Positions 5,824 through 10,715 of a DNA stretch of 10,715 bases are shown here, piece by piece (position 1 is the first letter of the stretch; every line of letters starts with the position of its first letter). The stretch comes from Planctomycetota bacterium. GTDB taxonomy: Bacteria > Planctomycetota > Phycisphaerae > Sedimentisphaerales > Anaerobacaceae. The DNA is taken from positions 1-10,715 of the forward strand of contig QNBZ01000024.1 of NCBI GenBank assembly GCA_003644295.1, given 5' to 3'. The notes below the pieces were generated by a model that saw only the letters and a list, made by a program, of their open reading frames with translations, did not search any database and was not told the origin of the DNA. Made by a program: the position numbers and the translations under genes.

Positions 5824-7644
5824 ATTAAAAATCGAAAATTATTTTATGTTATTGTACTGTTATTCTCACTTGCTCCTGCTCATGCCAAAGTGCCGGAAAC
5901 GGTTGCGCTTGTCCCGCCTGAAACGATTTTGCTGATAGAGGTTGACAATTTCAGCCAACTGAAAGCGCAGTTTAAAAAAACCAATTTTTACAAACTATAC
6001 AAAGACCCAGCAATGGCTGCTTTTGTCGATGACTTCAAAGCAAAATGGCGCGAAAAAATCAAGGAAATTGATAACGACATTGCCAGGGCTATTTTAGATG
6101 CGGATGTATTGCCGCAGGGCAAAGTAGCTTTTGCTTTAGCGCTTAATAATCAGCCAACAAACGCCAATGAGCCAACGGTTCTGTTCATAAGCCAGTGGGG
6201 ACAAAACATTTCCAAAATTAAAGAAGCGGTTGATAAAACCGTCAAGAAAGCAATCGCAGATGGTTCACACAAAAAAAGCGAAGATTACCGAGGCGTTGCT
6301 ATTGAAACAGTAGTCGGTGAAGACGAAACAGAGTTGATTTACTGCTATATTGACGATTGTATGATACTGGCTACAAATCCGGATATGGTCAAATTCGTTA
6401 TCGCACATATCAAAGGTGCAGCCGGCTCGTCATTAGCCGATAGCTCCGATTACACCGCCGCTATGAAAACAGTCGGCCCTTACCACGACATCGTTCTCTA
6501 CGTCAACATAAAGCAAATCGTCAAAACGATACTTGCCCGTGGTGGCACCGCCAAAACTAATACGGCAATGGTCAATCTTGGACTGGATAACGTTGTTTCT
6601 CTTGCCTGTTCGCTCGGTTTGGCAAAAAGCCCTGCCAGTTCATTCCACGGCAAAGCGGTTCTGAAAATCGAAGGCGCTAAAAAAGGGTTATGCAAAATGC
6701 TCGAGGCCGACTCGGCTGTCATCAAGCCGCCTCGGTTTATCCCCGCATCGACTTACTCGGTAACATTTTTCAATTTGAACATTAAGAAGGCCTACGATGA
6801 GCTTTACAAGATTCTTTACGCTTTTTCGCCGCAGTATGCTGCGATGGCGTTTATGCCGCTTTTGCCGCCCAGTCCGCAGGGTGAGCCGGCAGTGCAACTG
6901 AAAACCGACGTTATTGACCATCTTGGCTCGCAAATCATAATCGCCCAGAGTGTTGACAAGCCGTTCACTGAAAGTTCGACGCCACAATACCTCATTGCGC
7001 TGGCGGTGAACAACCGTACCGCTCTCGAAAAATCACTGTCGCTTGTTCACAGCAAAATATTTGCAGCGAACAATCCTGAAGCAAGGCGCGAACTTTTGGG
7101 CCATACGATTTATCTGCTCGACTTTTCAGGAATGTTGCCATTCTTCAGTCCCGGGATGACACCGATGTTTGCCAGACGTGCTTGGCAGGCCGATTCCGAG
7201 CCAACTGCTCCGCAAATGCCAACACTGGCTTTTACCATTACGGACACTCATCTTCTTTTCGGAGTCGAGTCGGCTGTTGAACGGGCAGTTCGCACATTGA
7301 GCAGCGGCGGCAGTGCTTCGATAAAATCGGGGTGGTTTAACATCGCCAAATCTGCTGTCCCTTCGGTTGTAGGATTATGCTGTTTGCAGAACGATGCAAC
7401 CGCAAGCGAACTGCTCTGGTCCCAATTGACGTCAGCCAAACGTCGGCCTTCTAGCGGGATTGCCACGACGGGGCCCGCTCCGTTTCAGTTAGGGCAGTAC
7501 AAAATTGGTGAATTAGTTAATTTCAATCTTTTGCCTGAATTTGATACTGTGCGCAAGTACTTCTGGCTGTCAGCTTTTTATGGCGTCAGCAGGCCGGACG
7601 GATTCTTCTTTGAGTTCAAGGATGTCAAACCCACAGCCGATTGA
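5824..7644 (+). CDS. Exported protein of unknown function, apparent AUU start
   Basis: Read from the ATT at 5824, the product is 606 aa and begins with a textbook signal peptide: basic KNRK, a hydrophobic core LFYVIVLLFSLAP, and cleavage after AHA at residue 21, before KVPETVALVP. No ATG, GTG or TTG lies between the Shine-Dalgarno and the signal peptide. The first conventional codon, GTG 5890, would remove the signal and has no Shine-Dalgarno. The mature protein opens with PETVALVPPETILLIEVDNF, a style seen in large secreted planctomycete proteins resembling DUF3352 (tentative, from memory). It has alternating alpha/beta segments, YRGVAIETVVGEDE near 155 and a second similar module after about residue 300. 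No catalytic motif, lipobox or C-terminal anchor is seen. It follows the protease by 2 nt and is probably cotranscribed and translationally coupled. The role is unknown; a substrate, inhibitor or partner of the protease is possible. Confidence 0.75.
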   Translation: MKNRKLFYVIVLLFSLAPAHAKVPETVALVPPETILLIEVDNFSQLKAQFKKTNFYKLYKDPAMAAFVDDFKAKWREKIKEIDNDIARAILDADVLPQGKVAFALALNNQPTNANEPTVLFISQWGQNISKIKEAVDKTVKKAIADGSHKKSEDYRGVAIETVVGEDETELIYCYIDDCMILATNPDMVKFVIAHIKGAAGSSLADSSDYTAAMKTVGPYHDIVLYVNIKQIVKTILARGGTAKTNTAMVNLGLDNVVSLACSLGLAKSPASSFHGKAVLKIEGAKKGLCKMLEADSAVIKPPRFIPASTYSVTFFNLNIKKAYDELYKILYAFSPQYAAMAFMPLLPPSPQGEPAVQLKTDVIDHLGSQIIIAQSVDKPFTESSTPQYLIALAVNNRTALEKSLSLVHSKIFAANNPEARRELLGHTIYLLDFSGMLPFFSPGMTPMFARRAWQADSEPTAPQMPTLAFTITDTHLLFGVESAVERAVRTLSSGGSASIKSGWFNIAKSAVPSVVGLCCLQNDATASELLWSQLTSAKRRPSSGIATTGPAPFQLGQYKIGELVNFNLLPEFDTVRKYFWLSAFYGVSRPDGFFFEFKDVKPTAD

Positions 7645-7841
7645 ATCACAAATTTGTATTTTTTGCTTAAGCTAACACGGTTCGCCTGTGGCGGACACGG
7701 CTCTGTGAACTAAAAATAAATTTTGTTGTATCTCAATCCAGCCGAAAATATAATGCCACATCACAAGTTGCAGTTTTGTTAATGGCATTTTTTGGCACTA
7801 AGTTGCGCTGTAGTAGTCCATAACGTTTGATTTTTGGCATT

Positions 7842-7866
7842 GTCATTCCTGCGAAAGCAGGAATCC
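7842..7866. repeat. Dispersed palindrome related to the MITE internal hairpin
   Basis: The core ATTCCTGC-gaaa-GCAGGAAT is a perfect 8-bp stem with a 4-nt loop, preceded by GTC and followed by CC. It is the same unit as the left hairpin of the 147-bp elements, with CCC/GGG changed to CCT/AGG. CATTG (7839-7843) and CAATG (7874-7878) extend the symmetry. The TACCAATTGGA ends are absent, so it is a solo hairpin rather than a full element. Confidence 0.7.
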
Positions 7867-7972
7867 AGTTTGTCAATGAGTTTAATTCCGTATCAAAACG
7901 GAATGCTTTGATCTATAAATTCAAATGTTAGGATATAGTAGTAATAATTAACGCCCACTTTATAATTAAAAT

Positions 7973-7976
7973 GGAG
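7973..7976 (+). promoter_or_regulatory. Ribosome binding site of the beta-mannosidase gene
   Basis: GGAG lies 9 nt before the ATG at 7986. The same bases form a two-codon ATG-GAG-TAA mini-frame (7971-7979), probably by chance. Confidence 0.6.
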
Positions 7977-7985
7977 TAACCTTCA

Positions 7986-10511
7986 ATGCCGAAAGCGTCT
8001 CTGGACTTAACTGGACAATGGGAATTTAAGGAATATCCGCTCTCAGCCCGGCGGATGCGAGACCTGGACGTCGGCGACTGGCTGAGAACTCCCGTTCCCT
8101 GCTCAATTTTTACCAGTCTCATTGCAGCCGATAAAATAAAACAAAGCGATATTGACGCTAATCCGGAAAACTTTTCCTGGGTTAGTGAAAAACCCTGGAT
8201 ATACAGAAAAACTTTCGACGCCCCAGCCGAGCTGCTCGAATGCGGCCGCATCGATTTGGTCTTCGACGGCCTGGACACAATCGCCAGTATCTGGCTCAAC
8301 GACAAGCTCGTCAGCAGAACAAATAATATGTTCATCCCGTTCCGGTTCGATGTAACGGAAATCCTGAAGCCGAAAGATAATTCACTGCTGGTCAAGTTCG
8401 AGCCACCGGTCCAATACGCCAAAAAGCTGATGGAGCGATACACTTCGTTCAGCGAATCGGATTTCATAAATCCTTATCGTGTCTATGTAAGAAAAGCCCA
8501 GTACCAGTTCGGCTGGGATTGGTGTCCGTCACTGCCCGGCTGCGGCGTCTGGCGGCCAGTCCGTCTGGAAGGTGTAAAAAAAGCCCGGCTTGCAGACCTG
8601 CACATCCGAACAGTAGATTGCAATCAGCACTACGCCGACGTCAAAATCGAGACAAAACTGGACGTCGTTTCAAAAGAAACATTTCTTTGTAAGCTGACTT
8701 TGTCCGGCCCCGGCCAAACAATCAAGCACGAGTTGACTTTTAAGTCTGGCGAAGATTTTCAGTCAACGGTAATCCGTATCGACAAGCCGGTCCTTTGGTG
8801 GCCGAGCGGATACGGCGAGCAGAATCTATACGCTATTGACGTTCAACTACTGAGCGGCGACGAAATCATCGACCGGACAAAAAAGTTCTTCGGCATAAGA
8901 ACCGTAAAGCTCAATCGTTCGCCGGACGGGTGCGGCCAAAAATTTCAGTTCGAGATAAACGGCCAGCCAGTTTTTGCAAAGGGCGCAAACTGGATTCCCG
9001 CCTCGATATTCGCCGGCTCCGTTAATACTGATGACTATGAGCAGCTCCTCAATGCCGCAGTTCGTTCCAATATAAATATGCTTCGTGTATGGGGCGGCGG
9101 TTATTATGAAGCGAGCGAATTCTACGAGCTTTGCGACCGCCTTGGCATAATGGTATGGCAGGACTTTATGTTCGCCTGCGCATACTATCCAGACCGGCAG
9201 TGGTTCATTGACGAAGTAAAAACAGAAGCCGTCAAAATCGTAAAGCGACTTCGCAATCACCCTTGTGTGGTTTTATGGTGTGGCAATAACGAAATCGACT
9301 GGATGCACAGTGTCAGCTCATTCGGAAAGCGCAAAAAATTCTACGGCAAAGCAATCTATCACAAACTTCTGCCTCGCCTGCTTTCAGAACTGGACCCCGA
9401 CCGCGATTACATCCCGACGACACCGCTCTCCGCCGACAGAGCAAACCCGAACGAGCCAAACTCCGGAACTATACACCAATGGAATGTATGGTCGGGCTAT
9501 CAGCCGGTTCGCAACTACCTTCGTCCGCCAAGTGACGTTCCACGATTTGTAACAGAGTTCGGCTTTCAATCACTGCCCGATATGCAAACCATCAAAAAGT
9601 TCTGCTCTCCTGAACAGTTGCGCATTGGCAGTTTTCCAATCGAAAAACACAATTACCAGTTGGATGGCAATAGTCGCTTGCATCGCTATCTATGCGATTT
9701 ATTCGGCACCGCCAAAAATCTTGAGCAGTTCGTATATCTTTCGCAGGTAACGCAGGCCCGTGCCGTCAAGGTGTATGTCGAACATCTCAGGTCGCACAAT
9801 TTTAGAAACAGCGGCGTATTATTCTGGCAGTTTAACGATTGCTGTCCCGCGATAAGCTGGTCGGCAATAGACCACACAAAAAAGCCGAAAGCACTTTATT
9901 ATTACGCAAAGCGTTTCTTTTCAAAACGGCTGATTACAGTCGTATCCGAGCTGGGCAATGTAAAAGCAAACGCGCTTCCGCAACTGCGAGCGCTCAGCGT
10001 TGTTGCAATCAACGACAGTAAATCAGCCGCAGGCGGATTGACAGCTACGCTGAATTGTCGGCTGCTCGATTTAGCCGGAAATATGCTTGATAAGGTTACG
10101 TTTCCAATTGCGCTTGGCCAGTTTAAAACGTCAGCGGCCCTGAAACTTCCAAAGGCGATGGTTTTTCCTGCCGCTCCGGATAGAACACTGTTGCATCTGG
10201 TGATTGACAAGGATGGCGAAAAAATGGCGGAGAATTTCTTTTTCTATCTGCCGGACAAATATATCGATTGGCCGAACGCCAAAATTACAAAACAGCTCTC
10301 CCGCATAACTGACAGCCGATGGGAGCTTAAACTAAAAACAGATATGGTTGTAAAGGATGTGCAAATCAACTCTGATGTGCCGGCGCAATTCAGCGACAAT
10401 TTCATTGATATGCTGCCGGGCTGCGACTATGAAATCATCATTGATTCCGACAGTCAACTCACAGCTCTGGAAGATGCAATTCACATCCGTTCAGTCAGGG
10501 ATGTATTCTGA
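7986..10511 (+). CDS. Beta-mannosidase, glycoside hydrolase family 2
   Basis: The 841-aa enzyme would release terminal beta-D-mannose from manno-oligosaccharides by a retaining mechanism. It has the GH2 order: an N-terminal jelly-roll sugar-binding domain (about 1-190, with FDGLDTIASIWLND and the aromatic FGWDWCPSLPGCGVWRPV stretch), an immunoglobulin-like domain (about 195-300, ending VLWWPSGYGEQNLY), and a TIM barrel (about 310-610) with FAKGANWIPA and RVWGGGYYE. The acid/base is Glu436 in WCGNNEID and the nucleophile is Glu524 in RFVTEFGFQS. C-terminal beta domains follow GVLFWQFNDCCPAISWS. The WDW and NNEID context favours beta-mannosidase over beta-galactosidase or beta-glucuronidase. 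There is no signal peptide, so it is probably cytoplasmic and acts on imported oligosaccharides. The length is usual for the family. No transporter or regulator lies beside it, and it converges on the gene at the right edge with 38 bp between stops. Confidence 0.93.
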   Translation: MPKASLDLTGQWEFKEYPLSARRMRDLDVGDWLRTPVPCSIFTSLIAADKIKQSDIDANPENFSWVSEKPWIYRKTFDAPAELLECGRIDLVFDGLDTIASIWLNDKLVSRTNNMFIPFRFDVTEILKPKDNSLLVKFEPPVQYAKKLMERYTSFSESDFINPYRVYVRKAQYQFGWDWCPSLPGCGVWRPVRLEGVKKARLADLHIRTVDCNQHYADVKIETKLDVVSKETFLCKLTLSGPGQTIKHELTFKSGEDFQSTVIRIDKPVLWWPSGYGEQNLYAIDVQLLSGDEIIDRTKKFFGIRTVKLNRSPDGCGQKFQFEINGQPVFAKGANWIPASIFAGSVNTDDYEQLLNAAVRSNINMLRVWGGGYYEASEFYELCDRLGIMVWQDFMFACAYYPDRQWFIDEVKTEAVKIVKRLRNHPCVVLWCGNNEIDWMHSVSSFGKRKKFYGKAIYHKLLPRLLSELDPDRDYIPTTPLSADRANPNEPNSGTIHQWNVWSGYQPVRNYLRPPSDVPRFVTEFGFQSLPDMQTIKKFCSPEQLRIGSFPIEKHNYQLDGNSRLHRYLCDLFGTAKNLEQFVYLSQVTQARAVKVYVEHLRSHNFRNSGVLFWQFNDCCPAISWSAIDHTKKPKALYYYAKRFFSKRLITVVSELGNVKANALPQLRALSVVAINDSKSAAGGLTATLNCRLLDLAGNMLDKVTFPIALGQFKTSAALKLPKAMVFPAAPDRTLLHLVIDKDGEKMAENFFFYLPDKYIDWPNAKITKQLSRITDSRWELKLKTDMVVKDVQINSDVPAQFSDNFIDMLPGCDYEIIIDSDSQLTALEDAIHIRSVRDVF

Positions 10512-10549
10512 ACCACTCCGCTTCGATTTTGTGAAGCAAAACAGCGCGG

Positions 10550-10715
10550 TTATCTACGTTGTTGTCTTGGAGGTCCTATTGGCACTTCACCGGGGAACAT
10601 ACCGGGGAACATACCCGGGAACATACCGGGAATCTGTCCTGGCTGCTGCTGCGGCAAGTACTGCCTCTCGCGCTTGCTGCCCATCGGACGCAACGGTTCT
10701 CTTGGCTCTTTTTCA
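10550..10715 (-). CDS. C-terminal end of a Pro/Met/Gln-rich protein (partial)
   Basis: The last 54 codons of a minus-strand gene run in from the right edge and stop at TAA (10552-10550). The visible tail is basic and proline-rich: KEPREPLRPMGSKRERQYLP, QQQPGQ, IPGMF, then PGMF repeated to three copies, and a basic end GPPRQQRR. Such a tail looks disordered. No domain is visible, so the function cannot be assigned. It could be the end of an exported or RNA-binding protein, but that is a guess from composition. The reading frame is open to the window edge, with codon use consistent with a real gene. Confidence 0.7.
   Translation of the reverse strand, partial: EKEPREPLRPMGSKRERQYLPQQQPGQIPGMFPGMFPGMFPGEVPIGPPRQQRR
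10589..10636 (-). repeat. 12-bp tandem repeat encoding PGMF units
   Basis: On the plus strand, ACCGGGGAACAT occurs twice, then ACCCGGGAACAT, then a decaying fourth unit. The 12-bp period keeps frame, so unit number can change without breaking the encoded tail. Confidence 0.8.

Larger units (their letters stand above)
7645..7985. other. Intergenic region without a gene
   Basis: No supported reading frame is present. A hairpin GTTCGCC-tgt-GGCGGAC (7680-7696, one T-G wobble) lies 36 nt after the upstream stop. It lacks a following T-run, so it is a weak terminator candidate. The region also holds the palindrome at 7842-7866. TATAAT occurs at 7961-7966 without a recognisable -35 box. Confidence 0.6.

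Noticed and set aside
7961..7966. TATAAT before the beta-mannosidase gene
   Set aside because: There is no -35 match at 16-18 nt, and the start of transcription would fall on the Shine-Dalgarno.
10518..10548. Small hairpin GCTTC/GAAGC between the convergent stops
   Set aside because: The stem is 5 bp with no T-run on either side. It is too weak to call a terminator.

Overview
The window looks like bacterial chromosome of moderate GC content. The gene set (a fermentative pyruvate phosphate dikinase, exported lineage-specific proteins, a cytoplasmic beta-mannosidase) and the many short dispersed palindromes suggest a planctomycete, possibly an anaerobic Phycisphaerae/Sedimentisphaerales-like lineage. 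That placement is inferred from protein style, not from a marker gene.

Layout, left to right. Bases 65-2857 hold a strong sigma-70-like promoter and a complete pyruvate phosphate dikinase gene. Next comes a 147-bp foldback miniature transposable element (copy 1, 2869-3015), whose right junction creates an extended -10 box just upstream of a tRNA-His(GTG) gene. A convergent minus-strand gene encodes a four-helix membrane protein of unknown function (3158-3883). Behind it lies a decayed remnant of an IS110-type transposase C-terminus (minus strand, 3958-4125), an A/T-rich stretch with inverted repeats, and a second, 98.6% identical copy of the miniature element (4329-4475). Both copies are flanked by 3-bp TWA direct repeats.

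A second foldback repeat (4561-4632) precedes the promoter of a two-gene unit. The first gene encodes an exported trypsin-like (S1C/DegP-type) serine protease without a PDZ domain. Its signal peptide and linker are encoded partly by heptanucleotide tandem repeats. The second gene encodes a large exported protein of unknown function. Its signal peptide is recovered only if translation begins at an AUU codon placed 7 nt after an AAGGAG that overlaps the end of the protease gene. The following 340-bp gap carries a third copy of the ATTCC-type palindrome. A family 2 glycoside hydrolase (beta-mannosidase) follows at 7986-10511. The right edge holds the C-terminal end of a convergent minus-strand gene with PGMF repeats.

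The genes do not form one pathway. PPDK and beta-mannosidase are compatible with polysaccharide-degrading, pyrophosphate-linked glycolytic metabolism. The protease and its partner form a probable envelope operon. The most unusual material is the mobile and repetitive DNA between 2869 and 5110 and the apparent AUU start.
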